From positions 62,001 through 126,000 of the forward strand of contig CAVVHQ010000029.1 in assembly GCA_963748075.1 (NCBI GenBank): 64,000 nucleotides of DNA. Reading direction: 5' to 3'. The translations under genes were made by a program, and so were the position numbers. The notes under the pieces are model-generated. The model saw nothing but the letters and a program-made list of their open reading frames with translations. It was not told the origin of the DNA and made no database searches. This DNA comes from VRUE01 sp963748075. GTDB lineage: Bacteria; Actinomycetota; Thermoleophilia; Solirubrobacterales; 70-9. This document shows, piece after piece, positions 16,702-24,367 of this stretch (position 1 is the first letter of the stretch; the number at the start of each line of letters is the position of its first letter).

Positions 16702-17616
16702 GTGGCCGCCAGCCGCCAGGTCGAGGTCGACGACCGTCAGCTGACCCTCACCAACCTCGACAAGGTGCTCTACCCGAAGGCCGGCTTCACCAAGGGCGAG
16801 GTGGTCGACTACTACGCCCGGGTCGCGCCAGCGATCGTTCCCCACCTTGCCGGGCGGGCGCTCACCCTGCGCCGCTTCCCCGAGGGGGTCGACGACACCG
16901 AGGCCGCCTTCTTCGAGAAGCGCTGCCCGAAGCACCGGCCCGACTGGGTGAAGACGGCGACCGTCGAAGCCGGACCGCGGGCCGGCGACATCGACTTCTG
17001 CGTCTGCGAGGACCTGCCGACCCTGGTCTGGATGGCGCAGCTCGCCGCGATCGAGCTGCACCCGTCGCTCTCGCTCGCCGCGCACCCGGACCGGCCGACG
17101 GTGCTCGTCTTCGACCTCGACCCCGGCCCGCCAGCCGACGTGCTCGACTGCTGCCGCGTTGCCCTGCGCTTGCGCGAGCTGTTCGACCGCTTCGGCCTGC
17201 GCTGCTTCCCGAAGACCTCGGGGTCGAAGGGGCTCCAGGTCTACCTGCCGCTCAACACGAAGACCGACTACGAGCAGACCAAACCGTTCGCGAAGGCGAT
17301 CGCCCAGCTGCTGGAAAAGCAGACCCCCGACCGGGTCGTCTCGAAGATGAAGAAGGTCGAACGCGAGGGCAAGGTCTTCGTCGACTGGTCGCAGAACCAC
17401 CGCCGCAAGACGACGATCGCCGTCTACTCGCTGCGCGCCCGCCAGCGCCCGACCGTCTCGACCCCGGTCAGCTGGGAGGAGGTCACCGATGCCGCCGAGG
17501 CCGAAGACGCCGACTCACTGGTCTTCGAGGCCGGTCAGGTCCTCGAGCGGATCGACCGCCACGGCGACCTGTTCGCCCCGGTGCTCGAGCTGGAGCAGGA
17601 GCTGCCGGCGCTCTGA
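16702..17616 (+). CDS. ligD: LigD polymerase/primase domain protein (stand-alone)
   Basis: The archaeo-eukaryotic primase-type polymerase domain of LigD that fills or extends NHEJ ends. At 304 residues it has only this domain; the ligase and phosphoesterase modules are absent from the window. Visible motifs are 'TNLDKVLYPKAGFTKGEVVDYY', the catalytic FDLDPG near residue 138 (paired aspartates), 'KTSGSKGLQVYLPL' and 'VFVDWSQNHRRKTTIAVYS'. The start is GTG at 16702, 3 bp after ku. A ligase partner must be encoded elsewhere. Confidence 0.95.
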   Translation: MAASRQVEVDDRQLTLTNLDKVLYPKAGFTKGEVVDYYARVAPAIVPHLAGRALTLRRFPEGVDDTEAAFFEKRCPKHRPDWVKTATVEAGPRAGDIDFCVCEDLPTLVWMAQLAAIELHPSLSLAAHPDRPTVLVFDLDPGPPADVLDCCRVALRLRELFDRFGLRCFPKTSGSKGLQVYLPLNTKTDYEQTKPFAKAIAQLLEKQTPDRVVSKMKKVEREGKVFVDWSQNHRRKTTIAVYSLRARQRPTVSTPVSWEEVTDAAEAEDADSLVFEAGQVLERIDRHGDLFAPVLELEQELPAL

Positions 17617-17638
17617 CCCCGTCGGCGGGCTGAAGGCC

Positions 17639-17746
17639 TATCCCGGTAGGGGTGGAACGTCTTGTACTTTTTCCGCTTCGACGCCCCGCGGACACCAGCC
17701 AACTGTCTTCAGAAAAAGTTAAGTGGAACCCCTGCCGGGATGGGCT
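17639..17746. repeat. Palindromic repeat family A, copy 2
   Basis: Arms tatcccggtaggggtgg.../...ccctgccgggatggg match copy 1 (8184-8296). The ACGTCTTGTACTTTTTC and GAAAAAGTTAAGTGRAACCCC segments are shared, while the loop sequence differs. It lies between the convergent ends of ligD and gcvPB, where it could also act as a bidirectional terminator-like hairpin. Same orientation as copy 1. Confidence 0.75.
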
Positions 17747-17747
17747 C

Positions 17748-19259
17748 TCAGAGCGGCTGGCGGACGACCGGGTGGCGGGTGGCCTTGACCTCGTCGAGGC
17801 GGCGGACCGGGGTTGTGTAGGGGGCCTGCTTGGCCAGCTCGGGATCGCTCTCGGCCTCGGCGAGGATCTGCTCGATCGCGTCGGCGAAGGCGTCGAGGCT
17901 CTCCTTGGTCTCGGTCTCGGTCGGCTCGACCATCAGCGCCTCCTCGACCAGCAGCGGGAAGTAGACGGTCGGCGGGTGGAAGCCAAAGTCGAGCAGCCGC
18001 TTGGCGAGGTCGAGGGTGGCGACGCCCAGCTCGCGCTTCATCGGCTTGCCGGAGAGGACGAACTCGTGCATGCAGTGGCGGTCGAAGGCGATCGGGACGT
18101 ACTTTCCGGCGCGCCCCTGCGCGAGCCGGGCCTTCAGGTAGTTGGCGTTCAGCACCGCGGTCTCCGAGGCCTCGGCGAGCCCGTCGGCGCCGAGGCTGAG
18201 GATGTAGGCGTAGGAGCGGACGAAGACGCCGAAGTTGCCCTGGAAGCCGCGCAGCCGACCGATCGACTTGGGGCGGTCGAAGTCGAGGTCAAAGGAGGAC
18301 CCGCTGCCGTTGCCGTCCGCGCGCCGCACCACCTGGGGCCGGGGCAGGTAAGGCTCGATCCGCTCCGATACGGCGATCGGCCCGGCCCCCGGCCCGCCGC
18401 CGCCGTGAGGCTGGCTGAACGACTTGTGCAGGTTGACGTGGACGATGTCGAAGCCCATGTCGCCGGGGCGCGAGTGGCCCATCACCGCGTTGAGGTTGGC
18501 ACCGTCGTAGTACAGCGTCCCCCCGGTGTCGTGGATCAGCGCGGCGATCTCGGCGATGTTCTCGTCGAACAGGCCGAGCGTGTTGGGGTTGGTGAGCATC
18601 AGGCAGGCGACCTCGTCGTCGACCTTGGCCCGCAGGTCGTCCATCTCGATCCCGCCGCGCTCGTCGGTCGCCAGCTTGACGATCTCGTAGCCCGCCATCG
18701 TCACCGAGGCCGGGTTGGTGCCGTGGGAGGTGTCGGGGGCGAGCACCTTGGTCCGCGCTTCGCCGCGGTCGGCGTGGAAGGCGCGGGTCAGCAGCAGGCC
18801 GGCCAGCTCGCCGTGCGAGCCCGCCGAGGGCTGCAGGCTGACGTGCGGCAGGCCGCAGATCTCGGCCAGCGACTCCTGCAGCAGCCAGCAAAGCTCCAGC
18901 GCCCCCTGGGCGCGGCGCGGCTCCTGAGCAGGGTGCAGGCGGGCATGGCCGGGCAGCGCCGCGACCCGCTCGTTCAAACGGGGGTTGTGCTTCATCGTGC
19001 AGGAGCCGAGCGGGTAGAAGCCGGTGTCGAGGTCGAAGTTGCGGCGCGAAAGACGGTTGTAGTGGCGGACGATCTCCGGCTCGGCGACCTCGGGCAGGCG
19101 CGGCGGCTCGTCGCGCAGCAGCTTCGCCGGGATCAGCTCGGAGAGCGGTGGCTCGGGGACGCCGGCCGGGGGCAGCACCGCGGCGCGCCGCCCCGGCTTC
19201 GACTTCTCGAAGATCGTCTGCGCCCGTTCGCGCTGCATCGGCGTCTCGGCCAGCGTCAT
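17748..19259 (-). CDS. gcvPB: Glycine dehydrogenase (decarboxylating), subunit 2
   Basis: The PLP-binding half of the split P-protein of the glycine cleavage system, which decarboxylates glycine onto lipoyl-H protein. The 503-residue chain carries 'LGSCTMKHNP', 'GEYAGLL'-like sequence, 'DTSHGTNPAS', 'YYDGANLNA' and the PLP lysine in VHVNLHKSFS followed by 'PHGGGGPGAG'. It overlaps gcvPA by 4 bp. It is the last gene of the gcvT-H-PA-PB operon. Confidence 0.96.
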   Translation of the reverse strand: MTLAETPMQRERAQTIFEKSKPGRRAAVLPPAGVPEPPLSELIPAKLLRDEPPRLPEVAEPEIVRHYNRLSRRNFDLDTGFYPLGSCTMKHNPRLNERVAALPGHARLHPAQEPRRAQGALELCWLLQESLAEICGLPHVSLQPSAGSHGELAGLLLTRAFHADRGEARTKVLAPDTSHGTNPASVTMAGYEIVKLATDERGGIEMDDLRAKVDDEVACLMLTNPNTLGLFDENIAEIAALIHDTGGTLYYDGANLNAVMGHSRPGDMGFDIVHVNLHKSFSQPHGGGGPGAGPIAVSERIEPYLPRPQVVRRADGNGSGSSFDLDFDRPKSIGRLRGFQGNFGVFVRSYAYILSLGADGLAEASETAVLNANYLKARLAQGRAGKYVPIAFDRHCMHEFVLSGKPMKRELGVATLDLAKRLLDFGFHPPTVYFPLLVEEALMVEPTETETKESLDAFADAIEQILAEAESDPELAKQAPYTTPVRRLDEVKATRHPVVRQPL

Positions 19260-20671
19260 CGACCAACCGCCTCCGCCTGTGACGACTTCTTGTCGCTATC
19301 CGACAACAAGTCGTCACGCTCGACCCGGATCGCCTCCTCGAGCGCTTCCGCCAGAGCGTCGATCTGCTCGCGGCTGCGCCGCTCGGTGATCGCGACCAGC
19401 AGGCCGTCCTCGTGCTCGGGGTAGTCGCGGCCGAGCGGGTAGCCGGCCGCGATGCCGCGCTCCGCGCAGCGCTCCAGCACCGTGCCGACCGGGGCCTCGA
19501 AGCGGAGCGCGAACTCGCGCGCCACCGGCGCCCCGTGCAGCGGCTCGATCCCCTCGACCGCGGCGAGCCGCTCGCGCGCGTAGGCGGTGCGCCGGACCAG
19601 CAGCTCGCCCAGCTCGCGGAAGCCCTCGCGGCCGAGCCAGGCGAGGTGGATCGTCGCGGCCAGCGCGTTCAGCGCCTGCGCGGTGCAGATGTTGTGGGTC
19701 GCCTTCTCGCGGCGGATGTGCTGCTCGCGAGTCTGCAGGGCGAGGACATAGCCACGGCGGCCGTCGGCGTCGTCGGTCTCGCCGGCGATCCGCCCCGGCA
19801 GCTTGCGGATCAGCTCCTCGCTGCCGCAGAAGAACCCGAACGAGGGCCCGCCGAAGTCGAGCCGGTTGCCGAGCGGCTGGCCCTCGCCGAGCGCGACGTC
19901 GGCGCCGCACTCGCCCGGCGGCCTCAGCACGCCGAGGGTCATCGGATCGACCGCGGCGACCAGCAGGGCGCCGTGCCGCTTCGCCGCCTCGCCGAGCGAC
20001 TCGACGTCCTCGATCGCGCCGAGGAAGTTGGGGCTCTGCAGGAAGACCGCGGCGGTCTCGCCGTCGACCGCAGCGGCCAGCGCGGCGGCGTCGGTGAGGC
20101 CGTCCGCGAGGCCCACCTCGGCGATCTCAGCGCCGAAGCCCGCCGAGTAGGTGGCGAGCGTCTCGCGGCTGTGCGGGTGGACGCCGCGGGAGACGACGAG
20201 GCGGCGCCGCCCCCCTGTCGCACCGATCGCCAGGTAGGCGGCCGAGGCGACCGAAGACGGCCCCTCGTAGAGGCCGGCGGTGGAGACCGGCAGCGCGGTC
20301 AGCTCCGACATCGCGGTCTGGAACTCGAACATCGCCTGCAGACCGCCCTGGGAGATCTCCGGCTGGTAGGGCGTGTAGGGGGTGAGGAACTCGCTGCGCT
20401 CGGTGATCGCGTCGACGATCGCCGGCACGTAGTGGTCGTACATCCCCGCGCCGAGGAAGCAGACCTGCCGCTCGGCGTCGGCGTTGCGCGCGGCAAGCGC
20501 CGCCAGCCGCTCGAAGACCTCGGCCTCGCTGATCCCCGCCGGCAGCGCCAGCGGGCGGCCGAGCTGCAGCGGCTCGGGGATCTGCTCGAACAGCTCGGCG
20601 GCCGACTCGACGCCGATCGCCGCCAGCATCTCGGCCCGGTCAGCGGGCGTGGCGGAGGTGTAGCGGCTCAC
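19256..20671 (-). CDS. gcvPA: Glycine dehydrogenase (decarboxylating), subunit 1
   Basis: N-terminal-type half of the split P-protein, 471 residues, pairing with GcvPB. Typical sequence includes 'FLGAGMYDHYVPAIVD', 'TPYQPEISQGGLQAMFEFQTAM' and 'NICTAQALNALAA'. The normal end of the protein is followed by a tail, ERDDLLSDSDKKSSQAEA. It is encoded by a 39-nt palindrome (19279-19317), apparently a small in-frame insertion next to the stop. GTG/ATG start at 20671, 36 bp after gcvH on the operon. Confidence 0.95.
   Translation of the reverse strand: MSRYTSATPADRAEMLAAIGVESAAELFEQIPEPLQLGRPLALPAGISEAEVFERLAALAARNADAERQVCFLGAGMYDHYVPAIVDAITERSEFLTPYTPYQPEISQGGLQAMFEFQTAMSELTALPVSTAGLYEGPSSVASAAYLAIGATGGRRRLVVSRGVHPHSRETLATYSAGFGAEIAEVGLADGLTDAAALAAAVDGETAAVFLQSPNFLGAIEDVESLGEAAKRHGALLVAAVDPMTLGVLRPPGECGADVALGEGQPLGNRLDFGGPSFGFFCGSEELIRKLPGRIAGETDDADGRRGYVLALQTREQHIRREKATHNICTAQALNALAATIHLAWLGREGFRELGELLVRRTAYARERLAAVEGIEPLHGAPVAREFALRFEAPVGTVLERCAERGIAAGYPLGRDYPEHEDGLLVAITERRSREQIDALAEALEEAIRVERDDLLSDSDKKSSQAEAVGR
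19279..19317. repeat. In-gene 39-nt palindrome (end of gcvPA)
   Basis: Arms gtgacgacttcttgtcg (19279-19295) and cgacaacaagtcgtcac (19301-19317) are inverted repeats with one mismatch and a 5-nt spacer. The length is exactly 13 codons and the frame is kept. It resembles the palindromes in murF (39 nt), murG and ecfT in size and AT-enriched arms. Confidence 0.8.
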
Positions 20672-20707
20672 CGCGCTAAGGCTACGGAAGCGAGGGGCGC
20701 GAGCGCC

Positions 20708-21100
20708 TCACTCACCCTCCAGCAGCTTGCGGTAGTCGCCTGCGCTCTGCAGGCTCTCGGCCTCGGCCGGGTCGCTCAGCTTCACCTTCACCAGCCAGCC
20801 CTCGCCGTAGGGGTCCTCGTTGATCCGCTCCGGGGTCTCGGCCAGCGCCTCGTTGACCTCGACGATCTCGCCGGCCAGCGGCGCGATCACGTCGGAGACC
20901 GCCTTCACCGACTCGACCTCCGCGTAGGGCGAGTCCTTGACGACCGCCGCCCCGACCTCGGGCGGGTCGTAGAAGACCACCTCGCCGAGGCTGTCCTGGG
21001 CGTACCAGGTGATGCCGAAGGTCGCCTGCGCGCCCTCGATCCGCGCCCAGTCGTGCTCGGGGTGGTACAGCAGCTCCTCGGGGTAGGTCGCGTCGGCCAA
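20708..21100 (-). CDS. gcvH: Glycine cleavage system H protein
   Basis: Lipoyl carrier shuttling the aminomethyl group between P, T and L proteins. The 130-residue protein shows 'EHDWARIEG', 'ITWYAQDSLGEVVFYDPP' and the lipoylation site YAEVESVKAVSD. I choose the TTG at 21100 because AAAGGAGAGG ends about 5 nt upstream. A GTG at 21106 is too close to that site. The ribosome binding site lies inside the gcvT end, so the two genes are coupled. Confidence 0.94.
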   Translation of the reverse strand: MADATYPEELLYHPEHDWARIEGAQATFGITWYAQDSLGEVVFYDPPEVGAAVVKDSPYAEVESVKAVSDVIAPLAGEIVEVNEALAETPERINEDPYGEGWLVKVKLSDPAEAESLQSAGDYRKLLEGE

Positions 21101-21102
21101 GG

Positions 21103-22191
21103 TCACCTCTCCTTTCGCTCGTACAGGGGCCTGGACGCTATCCGGGCCGGGCGGCGCTTGCCGCGCACGTCGATCACCACCGCGCTCCCCGGCTCCGCCA
21201 GGTCGGATCGCAGGTAGGCCATCCCGATCCCGATCTCGAGCGAGGGCGAGAAGCTGCCGCTGGCGACCGTGCCGACCCGCTCGGAGCCGAGCATCACCGG
21301 GTTGCCCGGGCGGGGGATGCCCGGTCCGTCGATCTTGAAGGGGACGAGCTTCTCGGCGGTGCCCCCGGCGCGCGCCCGGGCGACCGCCTCGGCGCCGACG
21401 AACCCGGTCGCCTCCGCACAGCACCAGCCGAGGCCGGCCTCGATCGGGTTGCGCTCCGGGGTGAGGTCGTTGCCGTGCAGGTGGAAGCAGACCTCGAGCC
21501 GCAGGGTGTCGCGGGCGCCCAGCCCGCAGGCGACGACCCCGGCATCGAGCAGCTCGGCCCAGATCGCCGGCGAGACCTCCGGGTCGAGCAGCAGCTCGAC
21601 CCCGTCCTCGCCGGTGTAGCCGGTCCCGCAGACCAGCGCCGGGCGGTCGCCGACCCGCACCGCCGCGATCCGCATCCGGGCGGGCAGCACGATGCCGAGA
21701 GCCCGCGAGACGATCGCCCGGGCGTGCGGGCCCTGTACGGCGAGCATCGCGTAGCGGTCGGCGACATCGCGCACGGCGACGTCGAAGCCGCGGCTCCAGC
21801 GGCCGAGCCAGGCCAGGTCGGCCTCGTGGTTCGCCGAGTTGGTGACGATCAGATAGCGGTCGCCGCCGAGCCGGTAGGCGAAGAGATCGTCGAGCACGCC
21901 GCCGTCCTCCGCGCACAGGCAGGAGTACTGGGCGCCGCCGAGGTCGATCGCGGCGACGTCGTTGGAGAGGACGCGCTGCAGGAAAGCGAGCGCTCCCGGC
22001 CCCTCGACTTCGACCTCGCCCATGTGCGAGACGTCGAACATCCCGGCGTGTGTGCGCACCGCCGAGTGCTCCTCGCGCACGCCCTCATACTGGACAGGCA
22101 TCTCCCACCCCGCAAAATCCACCAGCTTCGCCCCCAGCTCCACATGCTGCTCATATAGCGGGGTGCGCATTAGGGCGGCGGCCTGGCTCAC
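21103..22191 (-). CDS. gcvT: Aminomethyltransferase (glycine cleavage T protein)
   Basis: Transfers the methylene of the aminomethyl-lipoyl group to tetrahydrofolate. At 362 residues it has 'RTPLYEQHVELGAKLVDFAGWEMPVQY', 'FDVSHMGEVEVEGPGAL', 'GYTGEDGVEL' and 'RDTLRLE', all T-protein hallmarks. Start GTG 22191 (VSQAAALM), or ATG 22170 (MRTPLYE); neither has a strong ribosome site. It is the first gene of the gcv operon. The 5' region (22192-22430) contains a long perfect hairpin but no glycine riboswitch core. Confidence 0.95.
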   Translation of the reverse strand: MSQAAALMRTPLYEQHVELGAKLVDFAGWEMPVQYEGVREEHSAVRTHAGMFDVSHMGEVEVEGPGALAFLQRVLSNDVAAIDLGGAQYSCLCAEDGGVLDDLFAYRLGGDRYLIVTNSANHEADLAWLGRWSRGFDVAVRDVADRYAMLAVQGPHARAIVSRALGIVLPARMRIAAVRVGDRPALVCGTGYTGEDGVELLLDPEVSPAIWAELLDAGVVACGLGARDTLRLEVCFHLHGNDLTPERNPIEAGLGWCCAEATGFVGAEAVARARAGGTAEKLVPFKIDGPGIPRPGNPVMLGSERVGTVASGSFSPSLEIGIGMAYLRSDLAEPGSAVVIDVRGKRRPARIASRPLYERKER

Positions 22192-22303
22192 CCCGGCAGA
22201 GTATTGAAGCTTGAGGGAGCCCTTAAGCCGGCGGGTGCTCGCGAGCCCCCGCGAGAGATGCCAACACGAGTCTCCACCCTGCGTCTATGCCGTGCGTCTA
22301 TGC

Positions 22304-22426
22304 GCGGGAGGGGCCGGTGGGGCCTCCGAACGTTTTGCGCGGGAGGAGCGACCACGCAAGAGGCGACAGCCCGCCAACTCCTATTCGACGAGCTGCGAGC
22401 GAGGAGGCCCCACCGGCCCCTCCCGC
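22304..22426. repeat. Large perfect inverted repeat between ftsZ and gcvT
   Basis: Two 24-nt arms (22304-22327 and 22403-22426) are exact reverse complements around a 75-nt loop. The right arm ends 6 bp beyond the ftsZ stop and the hairpin precedes gcvT by about 110 bp on the same strand. It could terminate ftsZ transcription or be another palindromic mobile unit like families A-C. No U-tract follows. Just downstream, towards gcvT, the motif tgcgtctatg occurs twice at 22280-22302. Confidence 0.85.
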
Positions 22427-22432
22427 ACGCGG

Positions 22433-23515
22433 CTATTCCTTGAGAAACCCCGGAACGTCTATGTCATCGTCCGACACCCGCAGTTTGCGAATGTCGGTGT
22501 CCTCGGCGGAGATCCGCGGGCCGCGGTTCTCGTAGCGGCGGCGCACCCGCTGCGGCGAGCGAGCCAGCAGCTCGAAGCCCTCGAAGCCGGTGGCGATCAC
22601 GGTGACGCGGACCTCGTCGCGCATCGACTGGTCGACCACCGAGCCGAAGATGATGTTGGCGTTGTCGTCGGCCTCCGCCTGAACGAGCTGTGCCGCCTCG
22701 TTGACCTCGAACAGGCCGAGGTCGTCGGGGCCGGTGATGTTGAGCAGCATCCCGGTTGCGCCCTTGATCGACTCCTCGATCAGCGGCGAGGTGACGGCCG
22801 CCTTGGCGGCGTCGACCGAGCGCGACTCGCCGGAGGCGGCGCCGACGCCCATCAGCGCCGAGCCGGCGTCGCGCATGATCGTGCGCACGTCGGCGAAATC
22901 GAGGTTGATCAGGCCGGGGATGGTGATCAGGTCGGTGATGCCCTGCACGCCCTGGCGCAGGATGTCGTCGGCCTGGCGGAACGCCTCCAGCACGCTGGTC
23001 CGCCGCTCGACCGCCTGCAGCAGCTTCTCGTTGGGAACGATGATCAGGGTGTCGACGTTGTTGCGCAGCTTCTCGATCCCCTCGAGCGCCTGCTGCATCC
23101 GCCGTTTGCCCTCGAACTCGAACGGCTTGGTGACCGCGCCGACGGTCAGAGCGCCGATCTCCTCCTTGGCGATCTCGGCGATGATCGGCGCCGCACCGGT
23201 ACCGGTGCCGCCGCCCTCGCCCGCGGTGACGAAGACCATGTCGGCGCCCTTCAGCGCCTCCTTGATCTCGTCGCGGCTCTCCGCCGCGGCGCCCGCCCCG
23301 ATCTCGGGGTTGCCGCCGGCGCCGAGCCCGCGGGTCAGCTCCTGGCCGATCGAAAGCTTGATGTCGGCGTCGCAGGCCTGCAGCGCCTGGGCGTCGGTGT
23401 TGACCGCAACGAACTCGACGCCGCGAATCCCGGCGTCGACCATGCGACTGACGGCATTGGTGCCCCCGCCGCCGGCCCCGACGACCTTGATCACGGCCAG
23501 GTAAGTGGATTCCAT
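22433..23515 (-). CDS. ftsZ: Cell division protein FtsZ
   Basis: Tubulin-like GTPase forming the Z ring. The 360-residue protein has IKVVGAGGGGTNAV, the tubulin signature GGGTGTGAAP and 'TIPGLINLDFADVRTIM'. The C-terminal peptide DDDIDVPGFLKE matches the conserved tail that binds division partners. The ATG at 23515 has GGAG about 10 nt upstream. The last gene of the dcw cluster, it appears to have its own promoter (23662-23690) and a 36-codon upstream ORF that overlaps its start. Confidence 0.98.
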   Translation of the reverse strand: MESTYLAVIKVVGAGGGGTNAVSRMVDAGIRGVEFVAVNTDAQALQACDADIKLSIGQELTRGLGAGGNPEIGAGAAAESRDEIKEALKGADMVFVTAGEGGGTGTGAAPIIAEIAKEEIGALTVGAVTKPFEFEGKRRMQQALEGIEKLRNNVDTLIIVPNEKLLQAVERRTSVLEAFRQADDILRQGVQGITDLITIPGLINLDFADVRTIMRDAGSALMGVGAASGESRSVDAAKAAVTSPLIEESIKGATGMLLNITGPDDLGLFEVNEAAQLVQAEADDNANIIFGSVVDQSMRDEVRVTVIATGFEGFELLARSPQRVRRRYENRGPRISAEDTDIRKLRVSDDDIDVPGFLKE

Positions 23516-23601
23516 CTCCCGATTTCTCCAAGCCCAGCCCCGGTCGGGCTGGAATCTGCCCAACCCGCGAGGGCTGGATATGAGTTGAGCCTTCGTTCCA
23601 T
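23491..23601 (-). CDS. Possible upstream ORF (36 aa) overlapping the ftsZ start
   Basis: ATG at 23601 (MERRLNSYPALAGWADS) follows GGAGG at optimal spacing. The frame runs through a hairpin (CAGCCCgaccGGGGCTG, around 23527-23550) and stops inside ftsZ at 23491 in a different frame. Ribosomes translating it would interfere with, or couple to, ftsZ initiation. It resembles no family I know and could be incidental. Confidence 0.35.
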   Translation of the reverse strand: MERRLNSYPALAGWADSSPTGAGLGEIGRWNPLTWP

Positions 23602-23661
23602 CCGATCCTCCGGCGATGCTTGAGAGTTCAAGGGTACGCCGGAACAGCGGAAATTGCGCTC

Positions 23662-23690
23662 AACGTAGGGCATTGATCGGGTCCTGTCAA
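23662..23690 (-). promoter_or_regulatory. Predicted sigma-70-type promoter of ftsZ
   Basis: On the minus strand TTGACA (23685-23690) and TACGTT (23662-23667) are separated by exactly 17 bp. They lie about 150 bp upstream of ftsZ, in the only sizeable gap between ftsQ and ftsZ. A small CCTCAA/TTGAGG hairpin just upstream may terminate the ftsQ transcript. Confidence 0.6.
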
Positions 23691-23770
23691 ACGCCCGGTA
23701 GCCATCCTGCAAGGCGCAAGCCTCAATGACTGCTTGAGGGTTTTGCCAACCTAACCCTGCGGTCGAGGGT

Positions 23771-24367
23771 TCAGGGAGGCGGCGGAAGCGTATGCCCAGA
23801 GCCGCCGATCGCCGGCCGGCTCGGTGCGTGCAGGTCGACATAATCGAGCGCGGTGACCGACGGGTCCGCGAGAATGGCAGCCGCCGCGCGCCACTTCTGC
23901 GCCGCCCGGCTGGCGTCGCCGAAGCGCAGTTCGATCCCCGAGCGCAGCTCGACGTCGACCCCGCCTTCTCCGTAGGAGCTGCTCGCGACGTATGGCCGCA
24001 GGGTTGCCGGCGCCGCGCCGAGCACCCGGGCCTGCCGCAGCGCCGGGCCAGAGAGGTGGCCGCTCGCCGGTGGCTCCGACAACGGCAGCTGCGGCAACCG
24101 GGCGCCTTCGGGCAGCGGCAGCCAGCCGAGCAGCCGCCCGTCGGGGCCGACCGCGACCGCGTCCGAGCCGCTGCCGATCGTCGCCGTCGCCCGCGGCAGG
24201 ACGAGGTGCGATTCGACCGTCGTGTCGCGCAGGGCGAACCAGTAGAGCAGCGCCCCGGCCAGCGCGGCGAGCAGGACGATCGCGATCCACCGCCCCAGCC
24301 GGCCGGCCGCTCCCGGCGCGGACCTTCTCCGCTTCGAGCTCGCCGGCCTTCTCCGCTTGGAGCTCAC
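23771..24367 (-). CDS. ftsQ: FtsQ/DivIB-like division protein
   Basis: A 198-residue bitopic membrane protein: a basic cytoplasmic N-terminus (KRRRPASSKRRR), one TM helix (about residues 27-47, WIAIVLLAALAGALLYWF) and an extracytoplasmic domain. The ending 'YVDLHAPSRPAIGG' is like FtsQ C-termini. Overall similarity is weak, so the call rests on topology plus location between murB and ftsZ. The GTG at 24367 overlaps the murB stop (GTGA). Predicted role: divisome scaffold linking FtsL/FtsB to FtsW/FtsI. Confidence 0.75.
   Translation of the reverse strand: MSSKRRRPASSKRRRSAPGAAGRLGRWIAIVLLAALAGALLYWFALRDTTVESHLVLPRATATIGSGSDAVAVGPDGRLLGWLPLPEGARLPQLPLSEPPASGHLSGPALRQARVLGAAPATLRPYVASSSYGEGGVDVELRSGIELRFGDASRAAQKWRAAAAILADPSVTALDYVDLHAPSRPAIGGSGHTLPPPP

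Noticed and set aside
22192..22430. Glycine riboswitch upstream of gcvT
   Set aside because: No conserved glycine-aptamer core was found; only the perfect hairpin and short repeats are there.
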